A DNA stretch of 64,000 nucleotides from Typhlomys cinereus. Its lineage: Eukaryota; Chordata; Mammalia; Rodentia; Platacanthomyidae. The notes below the pieces were generated by a model. The model was not told the DNA's origin, did not search any database, and worked only from the letters and a program-made list of their open reading frames with translations. The stretch is taken from NCBI GenBank assembly GCA_023101885.1, contig JALPQD010000293.1, positions 1,531,861 through 1,595,860 of the forward strand. The letters are read 5' to 3'. Shown piece after piece: positions 49,031 through 61,768 of this stretch; the first letter of the stretch is position 1; every line of letters starts with the position of its first letter. A program made the translations under genes and the position numbers.

Positions 49031-50640
49031 ATACAGAATGAATGTGTGTACTTGTTTGGGTGGGGAGAGATTATTTGAGTGTTCATCATTTTTCTTGGTG
49101 GTTTCTAAAGTTAACTCCCATTTTGCCTCAGGTAGAAAGGTAAACAACCAAAAACATAAAATAGCAGATATAACAGATACCGAATAGGAAAAATAATTGT
49201 GAGTGAAACTGTTTACAATGAAGTTAAACTTTAGCATTTCAACTACCAATGTAACAGTTCAGATACTGAGTTTCTCTATTACGACTTGTTAAAGAATATT
49301 ACCATAAGCTTGAATACAATTTCTGAAAAACAAAACAATTCTGAGAACTCACTCACCTCCAACAATAAACCACTTGAGGCAGTTCTCCTGTCCACTCTTC
49401 CTGATGAAATCCCCATTTTGAAGCAAACCTCAAACATTTGAAGCAAACCTCTGTTTCTGTATTTTTCCATAGCTAGTCTCCACTTCACAGCAGAAAGATG
49501 ACTATCTGCCCTGAAGCTAGTAGGCTAGGGGTGAATCAGCTTAAATAGCTCAAAAGACTTGATAATCTTAACATTAGCACAGATCATTGTGTATTGGTGG
49601 TGCTTCGCACACATTAGGCAGTGAGTAACAGCAAAGTTGACCTAAACAATTGACCTTTCAGAGCAAGCAGGTGTGCACACGGTCTAGCCGTACTTCCGTT
49701 TGTTCTCCTTTCATACCCTCAGAGAAAGCGACGTTTACTCGCCAAACTGTAAGAACCACTTCTTTAATACAGGAACAACAGTAAAAATGGAAAAAAGTAA
49801 AATAACTAAAATACGTAAGAAAAAGGAGAAGAGGGGAAGGAAGAAGAAGAAAATGAGTTCATTCTTTCTAGTGAAATCCATTTCTGTCCTTGAAATATTA
49901 CCGGTGGATTTTACCTATAAAAACAAGTCTTGCATGATTGACACCTTTTCATTTATCATGGAAAGTATGCTACAAACAAAAGAATACCTGTCTTCTATAT
50001 GAAATCCTCTTAATAGCATGGTAGATAAATATTGTTGAATTACATACAAATGCTTGATAACTAAGATTTGAAGAAAAATTGAAAGTCTTTATTTCTTTAA
50101 AGGGACCATTTCTATAATGAAAAAGCCTGTATTATTAACATGCAAACAGATTATAAAGAGAACCAGAATATTCATTTTAAAAGGCAGAATTTAAAAATAA
50201 GCATTTAAATAAGAAAACTGACAAAGATAATCAGTAGTTACAGATTGCTGCCAGGAAAGTATTTAAATGCTTCATGATGACAGTTCATTTTTAGGACACT
50301 TGAGAACCATACAATGTTAGTTACATGTATTATAAATGGCTTTGATTCCAAGACAAACGCTGCTGACATTGAAGTAGACTTTTCTGAGGTCTTTTGTTTG
50401 TTTTTATTTTTTGGAACATAAGTTCTCATCAAGGAAAAGACTCAAGTTGGGGCTTCATAACCACGAAAGAGCTTTCCCATCTTCCCCTCCGACTCTTATG
50501 CTTCCTGAGCACACTCAAGTCAGCTTTGGATAGAGCATACACATGCCCTGAGCTATTTCGAAACATGATATTTGTTAGGCTGGGAGAGCTTTTCAATGAA
50601 TCAATAATAATTTAGGATCTGGACATTTCTTTGGGGATTA
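49031..50640. other. Non-coding DNA
   Basis: No gene or confident repeat. A 15-base direct repeat (TTTGAAGCAAACCTC) occurs at about 49419 and 49438. A purine-rich run lies at about 49785-49860. Confidence 0.45.
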
Positions 50641-50683
50641 ATGGATGGCTAAGTAGAGCTATTCCTGCCAAAGACCATTAACC

Positions 50684-50750
50684 CCAATTGGTCTGTGTTC
50701 AGCTTGTGGCAGCTGTATAAAAGGAGCATTACAAAGTACAGACTTGCATT
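50684..50750 (+). promoter_or_regulatory. Possible TATA-type RNA polymerase II promoter
   Basis: CCAATTGG is at 50684-50691, the E-box CAGCTG at 50710-50715 and a strong TATAAAAG at 50716-50723. A start site would be expected near 50746-50755. There is no CpG island and no downstream gene that I can recognise; the first ATG downstream closes after two codons. It could be a lone lncRNA promoter, a remnant, or chance. The spacing is the only support. Confidence 0.25.
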
Positions 50751-50759
50751 TTGGACTCC

Positions 50760-52493
50760 ACTTCTGTGATCCTTCTTTTGCAAGGAATCAACATGGATTG
50801 ATTTTTAAGTCCAGGTTCACTATATTTTATTCAGCTTAGAAAATCCATAAGTCTAAATCAAGGCACTTGCAATGTAAAAGTTCATGCACTTCTTTGGTCC
50901 TTATGAGGAACCAAGAAAGCTCTGAAGCCCTAGTGCTTTGCAGGATGTGGATTCTGTAAGGCGACTGTGTGTCACACTGCTTGTCCTATGGCTGTTTTAG
51001 AAACATCCTGCAGCAGCAGAATGACAGTGTAAATCACCCCCACTAAGCTCCTGCCTGCCCACCTGCAACAATTTCTTATTCCAACGGTTATTCTTTTCCA
51101 TGACATCCCATAAATGAAATGGGACATTGCTTAGACCTGGAGCTGGCCAATCTCACTTACAAAGCATATCATTGCATATACCAATGTTGATTTTTTGCCA
51201 TTGAGTATGTGTTATATGAATGCACAGTACTTTCCTTATCATTTCAGCAACTGGTGAAAATTCAGTTTGCATTGGGATTTTACTAATTCAAAACCAAACA
51301 GAGCAAGTAAACTCAAAACCACTCTGGACGTTAGTTCCATGATTTGGCCATGCTTTGAGAGTGATCTCCAAAGTTCCATGCTATGAACACTTGGCCCTGT
51401 GTGCTGACCATGTTGAAGTGAGTTAAGTCATGAGGATATTTACTATGAGAGACATTAATGCTGGTCTCCAAGGGTGAGCTAGTTTCTTGTGCAAATGGGC
51501 TGTCTGAGGCTACCTCAGAGTCTTGGCTTTCTCTCCACCTAAGTGGTTCCATCTTACTCTGTGGAGACATGGCCAGGTTGCTCCTGCCAGGATGCCAGCA
51601 TGAGACCTTGGAACTCCAAAACCTCAGTTAAATAATTATATTTGCTTTGTAAAATATTAGTCTCAGGCATTTTGATAATAATCATGCAATATACACTAAA
51701 ACAATTGGGTGCAATTCTGGTGGTGGTGGTAGCATAGGACAGTGTTTTCATTTGTCCTTGATAAATGTTTGGTGGAGGAAAGTCAGGGTAGTTCAGTGAT
51801 CTTCCTTAACTACTGCCAGTTTTCCAAAGTTCGCAGTTCTATCAGTGATGTATGAAAATTCCAGCTTCTCAGTAACCTTATTGGCACACTTATTGTCACT
51901 TTGAGGTTAGTCATTCAGAAAAAGATGTCTTAGGAGCACGTGATAATTTAAATTTGCTTCCTAATGACTAATGAAGTTAAGTATATTTATACATATTCAC
52001 TCATCATCCACATATATGCTTTAGGGAATTTGTCTGTGCAAATACTTAAAAATTATTAATTTCTAAGACTTCTTTTTATATGTATAATATGAATCCATTA
52101 TGACATGTTTTGAATATATTCTTTTGATTAATTTCTTAGTTTATCTTTAAAGTCCATTGCTAAAATGTTAATGAATGTAAAAATACCTCACAATTATTGT
52201 GACTAAAAATGTTAATGACAATCCATGGCCATGTGGGATTCAAAACTTGTAGCTTTTCTTACAAATATTTTTCTGTTCTAATTTAAGTATGCTAAGTAAT
52301 TTCACCATCATGATGGAAACTGGAATCTAGTGAATTTTACGACTGTGCAATGTTTTCCTGGGAGACGTTAGAGTCCCTTTCCAGGGCATCAGTGTATCAT
52401 CAATGGAGTTATCTTAAATACTTGCCATGGAAGGATAAGGACCTGAGTTGGTATCACAGCATTCATTTTAAAACATATATAATAACTGGGCAT
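50760..52493. other. Non-coding DNA
   Basis: No gene or confident repeat. A (GGT)n-like short run is at about 51718-51730. Confidence 0.45.
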
Positions 52494-52653
52494 GGGGCCA
52501 GTAGAATAACTCAGTGGATAAGGTGAGTAGTTGTTAAACTTAGCAAACTGAGTTCTAATTCCCAGAAGACCACTGTAGGCCAGCCAGTGAAGACAAATAA
52601 ATGAGTTTCTAGTTCAGTAAAAGACCCTGTCTCAGACAGTAAGATGGAAAAGC

Positions 52654-52698
<45 letters not shown>

Positions 52699-52700
52699 TA
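52494..52700 (+). repeat. B4/B2-like SINE with (CA)n tail, plus strand
   Basis: GGGGCCAGTAGAATAACTCA gives the head, AACTGAGTTCTAATTCCCAG the B-box region and AAAGACCCTGTCTCAGACAG a B1/B4-like 3' part. A CA tract follows at about 52659-52695. Confidence 0.6.
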
Positions 52701-53790
52701 CATGCACGCACATTTTATCCTAGCATCATTCTCACATGTCCTCCAAAGAAAACTCCCCAGGAAATTCACATACAGAATGTTAACTAACAAAAGATCTCCA
52801 CAACTTGACTCCAATCTCATAGTTAAGCTCCCTTATGCTCTACCACAAAACCTCCAGTTCAAGTCAGGAACATAGCCAAGAGCTTCTTGGAGGAGATCCT
52901 GGGTACCTTTCCCTATAGGCAGAGAAGGGTTCTGAAAAAATGGTAGGCAAAATTCAGGTACCTCCTAAGTATCAGATGTGGCTAGGTTTGGGGGAAAAAA
53001 AGAGTAAGAGAGTTGATCATACAGTAGATTAGAGTGAAAGCAGAGTGCGCCGCTCAAATGTATGTCAGTATTATGGATGAGAACCTTCTGAGAAAGTAGG
53101 AATAAGGAATAATTAGGACAGAGCTGATGCAGTATAAATCAACTGCTCTGTCCTGCTGATAATTTACGGCAGCAGGTGAGAACACTATTCTCTGCAAGAA
53201 GAGAGTATGTCATAATAACTTTGAGTAAACTATGTATGATAATGATGTGAGGATGATTATGGCAATAATGTATTTCTCTTCCTGTTTTTTTCTACTTTGT
53301 AATTAGTAATGTGTAAGACACCTGTACAGTTTGTTTGAACATACAAAACAAAACTTCAATATTCTTCTACTCTTTGATTTGGCTCAAAGAATGAGCCACT
53401 AAGGAGTCTCAAGTGTTCCTATGAGCTTTAGAAGTCAGAAATCTATGAGATGAACCCCAGCAACTTGAAAGAATATGAAAGCCAATACTGAGTAATTTGG
53501 TACTATATAATAATCAAGGTAGATAATTAAATTTTCTACTTTTCAATGTGCAATTATAGGACATTATGATATGTCATTTTAATCTTCAATGGTAAATAAA
53601 TGTACATAGAGGAACTGATTAAAATTGAAGAAAGGAAAAATTAAAAATATGCCACGAGTATCATGAACGAGAAGACCTGAGCAGTCCTGAAACCCTTGGC
53701 TAATCCCATGACAGAGGCCATAGCATCCACCCTGGAGGAAACTGGCAGTACTGGAGGTCTGCCCCTCATCTGCTTTCATCTCTTTACTTG
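52701..53790. other. Non-coding DNA
   Basis: Nothing recognised. Confidence 0.45.
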
Positions 53791-53978
53791 TTCTTTCATT
53801 CATTAGCTATGTTGTCTCTTGAGCATCTGTTGTATGCACTGAGGCAGGAACCAGGAATTGAGCAGTGTAGGAGACAGGCTTGGACTTTCTCCACAAAGTG
53901 ATATGCCATTTGTTCTCCAGAGTAAGTCATTAGCTTGCCTCTGCTTAGTTTTCAAATTTTAAAGTTGAGAATACTTGC
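53791..53978 (+). repeat. MIR/L2-like relics, plus strand
   Basis: TTCTTTCATTCATTAGCTAT, GAGCATCTGTTGTATGCACT and GAACCAGGAATTGAGCAGTG follow the order 'ttattgagcacctactatgtgccaggcactgtgctagg...gaacaagacag' known from L2/MIR-type repeats. A sense MIR piece follows at 53921-53978 (GCCTCTGCTTAGTTTTCAAA). Confidence 0.5.
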
Positions 53979-54029
53979 CCACGTAGGAAATGGGATACAA
54001 GGCATTTTGCATCTATTTCTTCTCTCTAT

Positions 54030-54195
54030 TTTTAGTATTTATTGATTTGAGACACACATGCAAAAGGAGAGAGAGAGACAGAGACAGAGACAGAGACAGA
54101 GATAGAGACAGAGACAGGAGGTCCTCTTTGAGGGATCCACCTCAGGTCACTAGAGCAGCTGGCAGGCACCTACCTGCTGAACCGTCATGGAAACC
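54030..54195 (-). repeat. Diverged SINE with purine microsatellite, minus strand
   Basis: TTTATTGATTTGAGACACAC precedes a purine-rich repeat, then a GC-richer body, then GGCAGGCACCTACCTGCTGA, in complement resembling a worn tRNA head. The order tail, purine microsatellite, body, head recalls SINEs I associate with jerboa genomes. The match is by memory and imperfect. Confidence 0.4.
54067..54118. repeat. (GAGACA)n hexamer repeat
   Basis: About eight units of the six-base GAGACA/CAGAGA type with one GATAGA variant. Confidence 0.95.
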
Positions 54196-55354
54196 TTTCT
54201 ATCTCTAATTCTAAGCAGTTCATGTCACCTTCCCTGCCTTGTTTTCTCAAATACCTATTAGAAAAGTCCAGCTGCAGATGTTATGGAAATGGTTATTTGG
54301 GACTGCTGAGAGCTCCTATAACAAGAAACCTTGTGAAACAGCTTTATGGGGGATATATTCTTGATAATATATTTAATATCAGGATAATACTGTAATAACT
54401 ACTGAATAAACCTTCACCAGAGTAAGTCACCTTTCAAATTTCTTCATTCGTATGTATACTAATGCTTCCACCACTTTCTGAAGTCCTTTTTACCCAGTGC
54501 ATTCTCTCAATATGCATTCAAAGGGGAAAGACTTGAAAAACAGATGAGAAAATAGCTTGACATTTAAACATGTATGAAAAATCCAGTAAATACATTATCT
54601 AATATCTTGGGATTGCAGTCCAATGGTACATTCTTCTGAGATCAAAGCAGCTTTAACAATATGAGCTACTAAAAGGCAAAGGTACAATAATTAATATTTG
54701 TTATTAACGCCATTGTTGGAACTTTGATTTTAAAAGACAACCCAGTAAAAATGCCTGGGAATGTGCAAATTTCTCCCATTGTTTTCCAAACAGTTAGCAA
54801 CTTTTATTTATCTCACAAGTTCCAAAGAAAAAGATCTGGATTAAAAGCGTATGCATGTAAACTTTCACCATAACAGTCTAACATTCCATCTGTGACAAAG
54901 TAGGATGAAATCTCAGAAACAGCTCAGTTTCATTTTAGCATCTCTGTGAGGATGTCTGACCAAATCAAGTCACTGATAGACAGGGAGAGAAAGAAGAGAG
55001 ACAGCAAAAAGTTCAAAAAAACATGATTTCTATTTCTGTTCACAAAGATCACAACAGGATTATCTGTTCTTACAAATTGATACCTGAATTTGATGTTATT
55101 TCAAAAGAGGACCAAATAGTGCCTAATGAGTAGTAACCATCATATCCCTTCCAGAATTGTTTCATATTATATCAGCTACAACACAATAATCTGTTTTTGT
55201 CTCTTTCTGCCCACTCCCATTTTTCTCCCTCATCTCTCATCTCTCCTTCCTTCCCCTATCCTTACCAAAAGTATTATTATGTATTTACAAATTGCAAATT
55301 TTTCACATGATGCATTTCATTAACTAATCCAATCAGTAAATAGTTATGAGTGTC
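54196..55354. other. Non-coding DNA; repeat-free block at 54.59-54.87 kb
   Basis: No gene or repeat. The block 54590-54870 has no low-complexity sequence and contains CCATTGTT and CCCATTGTTTTCC (SOX-type words), TAATTAATA and AAGATCTGG. This is compatible with, but not proof of, a conserved non-coding element. Confidence 0.35.
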
Positions 55355-55560
55355 ATCTGCATTTTGTAGAAGATAAGCTGACACAGAACCTTAAGCAACC
55401 TTGCCCAAGGTCAAACATAAAAAACAAAGTAGAAATAAATTAAATGCAAATATTCTACCCTCAGAGATTTTCCTTAGCTGGGTATGGTAAGACTTTAAAT
55501 GGCTAACTTCCTGATCACTTAGCACACAGTAGGCATATAATAGCAAATGTCAGCCAGTAA
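55355..55560. repeat. MIR relic (minus strand) and MIR/L2 3' end
   Basis: GATAAGCTGACACAGAACCT, TAAGCAACCTTGCCCAAGGT and CAAACATA match antisense MIR ('gaaactgaggcacagagaggttaagtaacttgcccaaggtcac'). Further on, CTTAGCACACAGTAGGCATA matches the sense MIR/L2 end, so two pieces in opposite orientation are present. Confidence 0.6.
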
Positions 55561-57177
55561 ATTAGTGAATCTGCAGGCTGAGAGATAAGCCCCTGCTTAT
55601 AAAAGCACTGCTCATTGTAGCCAGAAAACTACTTATTATGAAAATAAGCTATTGGCAGGACTTGAAAGAAATCAGGTGTATAAAAATCAGGAAGCAGGCT
55701 TAATGAGAAAGAAACTCGATACACCTTGCTTCCTCCTCAGTGTCTTTTGTGTTTGGCATATTCACACAGGATCAGCTGAAGTTGTCTTTCTATAGTTTCT
55801 TTTTCCTCCACAGAGTCTACAAATGATTCTTGCTGCTTAAGTGAACAGTTTGTGGAGAGATTATAAGCAGTTGAATTACTAGTATAGGCATATGGGTCAT
55901 TATAGCATACAGTGCTTAATGCAACAGATATCTTTAGAAGTTACTGACAAGCTTACCAGTAGAGCAATATGAAGCAGAAGTTATTAAGGAATGACTACTT
56001 TTGTTGTCAATCAGAATTACATGGACTAAATTTTCTCCAATAACTTCTGAAATGTCACATAAAAGAAAATTATACATACATATATATTATGCATAAAGAA
56101 AAAGTAGCTCTTAGTAAAGTACTTAAAGTGTACATATATGAGGAAGGATTCTGTTATATGGAAAGGTGGTTGTGGGAGCAGATAGATGCATTTTACTCAT
56201 TTACAAAGAAAAATAATAACCATTGAAGACACCAGAGGAGCACTGGAGGCCTCTTTTCATAGAAGCAGGTATCAACTTGAAGGCTCAAGCTCTGTGCACA
56301 CTTGCAAAAAATTAGTAGTAAACCCAAAGCAAGCCTGCAGGAGCTGCTTCATTGAAGGAAAGGCCTAGTCTATGGGGAGTGGGGCTATTCCCTGGCGTGA
56401 GGATTAGAAAGCGGGAGATGGTTAAGGAAGTTGATATACTTGGGCACAATGCTGATCTGGTAGGTGAGGTTTTCTGCTTTCTGTAGTCCTATACATATGA
56501 TGTGCCCAGTTCCCTCAGCTCTTGGCATTAGTAGAAGATCTTCAGTAAAACTGTCCTAGGACTGTAAATGGACAACTCTAAAACAGAATAAAACCCCGTG
56601 TTCCCTTAAGCTCTTTGGTCATGAATTCATCAGCAATAATGTAGGCAAAATGCAACATCTTCATTCTGCTGAATGACAGAAGAAGCTCAAGCAATTGGTG
56701 CTATGTGCACATTTGCAATTAGAATTTATTCCATAAAAGAAACTCTCCTTGAGATCTTTTTTCAAGAACTAAAAATTTAATAGTGATAATATGCTGACTT
56801 TCTTTATATTAGTGTGTTAACAGAAGCATGTTCACAAATCTGAAACATAATAACCCTTTTAATATATGCCTCAACCAAGTCCTTCATACGATTCCTCATC
56901 AGTAATTCACATACATTTCGATGAGAAGTGCAGACACATTTCAGTTTTACTGCATTTCATTCATCAGAATTTAACTCTTCTGTAATTTTTATTCTCAAAC
57001 TATAACCCAAATTTTTTCAGACCCACTTTAAAAGTTTAACTCATTCTAGAATATTCTCATTCCTAGTAAAATGATATGTAAGCAAAATTTTAAATTTCAT
57101 CCAGTGAAGGTATCTAGTAACCATCTTGCCATGCACAGTAAGGTCTTCCATCCTATTTGTGAGATATGTTTTTACAC
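55561..57177. other. Non-coding DNA
   Basis: No confident feature. A possible SINE head (GGCTGAGAGATAAGCCCCTG) at about 55577 is too short to annotate. Confidence 0.45.
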
Positions 57178-57240
57178 TCCTGTGGTTTCAGGAATGTAAG
57201 TAGGCAATCATTCTACTACTGAGCTAGAGACTAAGTCCTC
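57178..57240 (-). repeat. ID-type SINE head, minus strand
   Basis: Minus-strand GAGGACTTAGTCTCTAGCTC and CAGTAGTAGAATGATTGCCT match the ID head ('gggacttagctcagtggtagagcgcttgcct'). No body or tail remains. Confidence 0.55.
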
Positions 57241-57347
57241 ACACACTGCTGTCTTCAAGGACAATTATATATGAAGCTTCCTTGTCTTTCTTCGATAACT
57301 CATAGTCATTGACTGGCAAGAGGAAAACTTAAGCATTTTGTACATGA

Positions 57348-57406
57348 GTGTGTGTGTGTGTGCGCGCACGTGTGTGTGTGTGTCTATGCGTGTGTGTATA
57401 TATGTT
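57348..57406. repeat. (TG)n with CG-rich core
   Basis: TG units interrupted by GCGCGCACG and CTATGCG. Alternating purine-pyrimidine almost throughout. Confidence 0.9.
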
Positions 57407-57539
57407 AGTATGTATGTACATAAGCATACACAAGTATTGATGTTCACATTGAAGCCACAGAAAAACCTGAAATGCTGTTCCTTAGAAGCGCCGCTTGGTT
57501 ATTTCTATTTTTCCTAAGTGAAAGAGTAGGGCGAGGTTT

Positions 57540-57738
57540 CTCATTGGCTTAGAATTCAATGGGTAGCCCAACCTCTCTGACCAGTGAGCCACATGAAACG
57601 CTAGTCTTAACTACCTCAGTCATTGTTTTATAAGTACCTAACATCATGCCTGACTTCTTACAAATATTGTGGGATTCAAAATTAGGTCCCTTTGCTTTCA
57701 AGTCAAACACTTTACAGACTGAACTATCTCTCCAACCC
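57540..57738 (-). repeat. B4 SINE, minus strand
   Basis: In complement: GGGTTGGAGAGATAGTTCAG (A box), AATTTTGAATCCCACA (B-box region), AGAAGTCAGGCATGATGTTA (B1-like 'gccaggcatggtggt') and GTGGCTCACTGGTCAGAG. The order fits B4. Confidence 0.6.
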
Positions 57739-57924
57739 AATATTGCAAAGTTCCTTCTAGAGAGTATTTTATTCTTCTATCTTCTAACTGCTGTTTTATG
57801 TATGCATAATACCAACTTTAATTCCTGACATAGACACAAAAGAAAGCTAAAATGGCTTGTAGATTTTTGCTTGCCGTTTTCCTCAAGCAAGCCTTAGATT
57901 TAAACATTCCATGAGTATTATTTA

Positions 57925-58055
57925 CCACAACCTTGCAAGACAGGGTCTGTTAGTACCACTATTTAGAAATGCAGATAGAGACTTAAGTTAAAACCTGATT
58001 GCTCTCTCACAACTAAACATAGGAAGTCTAATTTTAAAGCCTGCATTCTTAAATG
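57925..58055 (-). repeat. MIR SINE relic, minus strand
   Basis: CCACAACCTTGCAAGACAGG, GTTAGTACCACTATTTAGAA, ATGCAGATAGAGACTTAAGT, TCTCACAACTAAACATAGG and TTAAAGCCTGCATTC follow antisense MIR in order over about 130 bp. One of the best-preserved MIRs here. Confidence 0.7.
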
Positions 58056-60937
58056 CAAACATGGGTTTCTTTGTGTGATCATCAGAGTGTGCACACACAC
58101 ACACACAAAGAAGGCAATGACATCACTAAGCAACATGCTCTCATGGGATCACCACTGTATACATAGTCTACTGTTGACCAAAACATCACTTTGTAGTACA
58201 GGACTTCACTAATAAACATATACATGTATACGTTCAGAAAAGCACCTATTCTGAGGATGACTTTGAGATGTATTCACCTTCTGTTCCTCAAGGATCATAC
58301 ACATTAAAAGAAAAAAGATGAATATAGAGATCATCGACACTGACCTTTCCCAGACATACTTAATCATAAAGTCAACATTATTCAAGTTAGGATAGGTCCC
58401 TCTTTAATAAGATGTTCCTCTCCAGGAAAAAACAACACAGCCAGAGTGGTTCAGCAGAATGTGAAGGCAAAGATTTAGACTTTTATCTGTTCTACAGCAA
58501 AGCTCACCATATTCACAGAAATGACTTTTAAAGTGTCTCTTTCATAAGATGAATTTCTAATCTAAATGCAATTCACTGTTGGAGAATGCATTAGCCTGTG
58601 CTGTGTAGCCAAGAAATGCTCAATAAATATGAAGCATAATTACCAAAGTTATAGATAATATAAGCTGCACATGCAGTTCACATGTGAGTTTTCAAAAGGC
58701 AGAAATTTAAAGCTGGGTTTTAGATTATATACAAAAACAACAACTGCAAAATGAGGAAGATGGACGGTGGAAAAAGCAACAGTGTAACCTGCACCTTACT
58801 CAGAACTCAGTGATGAACTGCAACGGTGGTTCCCAGGGTTTTTAGTCTTTTCTTCAAAATCCATTCTCAGCATGAACTTCAGTTTTAAATGTTAAAATCA
58901 CTCATGCTTAAAGAAAGGTATGCTCAGTTCAAGAGGAATGTAGGACAATAATCCTAAATCCAAAACATTATTTTATCAAAGAAATACGTTAATGGGAGCG
59001 TTTACAGAGGTTTGGGCTATTGATAGGTTGCAGTGTTGATTTGGAAGAAAACTGCCAGGAATTCATTAAAGAATGAAGACTGAAAAAATAATGCACTGTG
59101 AAGATGAATCTCTAAGATCACTTACTCTGGGTAATAATGGCTGACTGCCTGAGATCACACCACAAACTAGAAGCTAAAATAAGACAAAAGTCCAGAAGCA
59201 AATAGTCCTGAGAGAATTGAGAGAAACACATTTGAAAGTGGTAGAAGGCTGGAAGGTACTAGTGGACCTAAAAGAAATGTTTCATCCCATGTAATAGCTT
59301 ACTTTTCGGTCAAGGGTGCAGCAGACAGATCCTGGTTCTCTATGAAGCAAACCCACTCACAGATCTACAGCAATAATTCTTGTAAAGTCAGGCAAGGCCT
59401 CAGCTGCTTCAAAACCTGTTTGTGTTAATGTTCATGATGTAATTCTGGTGCTCTTCTTTTTAGAGTAGTAAGGAACCTTAAAAGTAATAACACTTAGCTA
59501 TACAGAAAATTCAGATGACTTTGGTAGATATGCATTTAAATAGGTTAAAGTGCTCACATTCTAAATGCTAGTAAATAAAGCTATAGTGGAAGAGCAAAGA
59601 ATTGACTATGTGGAATATATATGACTTTGACAATGAATGGTGAGCAGGTTCTTCGGGGAGATAACTTAGAAATACTGAGCTCTTGTGACTGAAGTGACGA
59701 CAAGAAAATTAATCAATCACTGCTGTGGCAAAGTGATGCATGAGTTCGCCTCTGGAGTAGGGACAGGAGCTACCATATTTTCTAGTCCTTATTTTTGCTG
59801 TACAGTGATACAAATGGATATGTGCTGTGTTAAAGTGATATTCAGCTAAAAGAAATTATCATTCCACACTCTCTTTCAAATAAAATGTAGACTGAAATCA
59901 GTGCTGAAATGAAATTGAGAGAGAGCAAGCTTAAGTTTGTCAACCAAGTTAAATGATTTGAAGAAGCACAAGGTCTGTTTAAAGCAGCACAGATTCTGAA
60001 ATTACATTTTGCATACATTTGTATGTAACTACACATTTATTTATGACTTTCAATTAGTGTCACATGTAGTAGAGGGAATGGAAAAGAACTCTGGAATATA
60101 TAACTCAGAAAGCCTGAGTTCACGTTGCATCTCTTCATTTATCAAGCTCCTGGTTGGCAGCACAGGACCAGCTTCAGTACTCTACAGCAAGAAAACAAAA
60201 TCGTGTCCTAGACAGAAGCAGCTCACTCATTTCCTAGACTCAAATGCTGGAGTGGATTGCTGCCAACGTTCATTGTCACCTTTCTTGTAACCTGCACAAA
60301 ATGGAAACCCATGTTTCCCAGAGCCCTTCCACAGTAGGATTCTTCACATGACCTAAGATCTACGAAAATGTGCATGTGGGAAGTAACAGCATGAGTCACA
60401 GCGATGGAGTCTCTCTGTCATCATGTTATCCGTAGGTTGCATTTGAGAAGTGAGATGAGTCAATGAAGACTTTTCTCGTCTCCTCTATGGCTTCTGGAGT
60501 TTAAAAAGTTCTGGGACACTGGAAATACAAGACTATTTATTTCTCTTCAGAGCAAACAATTATAAATTGCTTTTATTCAGTTTGTCACCAAAATTCTACA
60601 TAGGAGCATTTCCAAATCCTCAATAGTTAAAAGAATTTTCACATGGACGATTTAGAAATAAGCAAAATTTCCAAAGTTATCAGTTATCACATAACTAATG
60701 CACTTTCTGAAGTAAAAGTGCGTTGTTGACACACTTGTGTTTGTCCTCTAAAATTCTCTGATGATTTCTGGTTTAGTGATGAGAAACAAAGGAAGGGAGG
60801 AACAAAGGAAAATATCTTTGTCAAGGAAAATGCCATTGTCAAGAAAATAGAAACATAGTCAAAGCTTCCAGCAGCCAGCAGAAGACAGACCAGGAGCTAT
60901 CTACACCAAATAGTGTCACCAGGTTGTTCGGACGTTT
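58056..60937. other. Non-coding DNA with a short CA run and a MIR/L2 tip
   Basis: A CA run of about eight units is at 58090-58106. AAATGCTCAATAAATATGAA at 58615-58634 is a MIR/L2 3' tip. No gene or other repeat recognised; the 93-codon frame at 60009-60290 has no features. Confidence 0.5.
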
Positions 60938-61020
60938 ACACAATACTTCAGCCCTTCTTCACTTAATCCTTCTAACTAGCTGTAATGCTAGCATTTTAAA
61001 TTAGCAATGAGTTCAAAAAC
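60938..61020 (-). repeat. MIR SINE relic, minus strand
   Basis: CACTTAATCCTTCTAACTAG followed by GCTAGCATTTTAAATTAGCA matches antisense MIR ('ttaatcctcacaacaaccctatgaggtaggtactattattatccccattttacagatgag'). Confidence 0.45.
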
Positions 61021-61199
61021 CTTCATGATTTCCAGAGAATGAAAGTTGAATTTAATTATATAATTGGTAAAACTTCAGTTATTTATTGAAACTCGGTAAC
61101 TTGCAGATTCTTTGCTTTAAAGATGAGATAAGCAATGTAATTTATCAATTTTTTAAAATATTCATCTAACCTAGTGAAGATGTCCTACACGTAACCCAA

Positions 61200-61345
61200 T
61201 GGTTCACACATGTAGGGAAATGTGAAGAGGGAGGAAAATGAGCAGAAGTGGGTAATGGGAACAAGTTAAGAAGGGATGTGGGTGGAGGTAGGTAATGGGT
61301 TATGAAAACACATAAATTCATTAATATAATTTAAAAAACAGCCAA
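61200..61345 (+). repeat. Possible old L1 3' end
   Basis: A purine-rich run (GGGATGTGGGTGGAGGTAGG) followed by an A/T-rich end resembles the L1 3' UTR texture but lacks the terminal CTATTAAGTTTGTATGAG words. Low confidence. Confidence 0.3.
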
Positions 61346-61510
61346 TAAAAATTGTCATGATCTAGTCAGAATAGCCTTTAGCTTCAGAATAAAAATACTG
61401 ATATGTAAACAATTGTCACTCACAAAAATTTACATATATGAATACCAGGTCTTTTCAGCTGTTCAAAATTAAGACTACTTGAATAACATTTCATTAGAAA
61501 ATGGGATGTA

Positions 61511-61717
61511 GGGGCTGGAGAGGTGGCTCAGGGGTTAACCCTCTGCCTTGCAGGCGGAAGGTCCTGAGTTCGGATCCCAGATCCCACGTATAGACGCCGG
61601 GCGGAAGCAGGGGCGGCCTGCGCTTCTGGTCCTGGTAGGGCGGAGCCTGTGAATCCAGGGGCAGAGTAAACAAGGAGGTGGAGGCGGTCCATGGTGGTTC
61701 CCGAATTTGTTCGTGGT

Positions 61718-61768
<51 letters not shown>

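Noticed and set aside
61511..61585. tRNA-like sequence with A and B boxes as a tRNA gene
   Set aside because: The cloverleaf pairing is not maintained, and the head continues into a SINE body and A-rich tail with target-site duplications.
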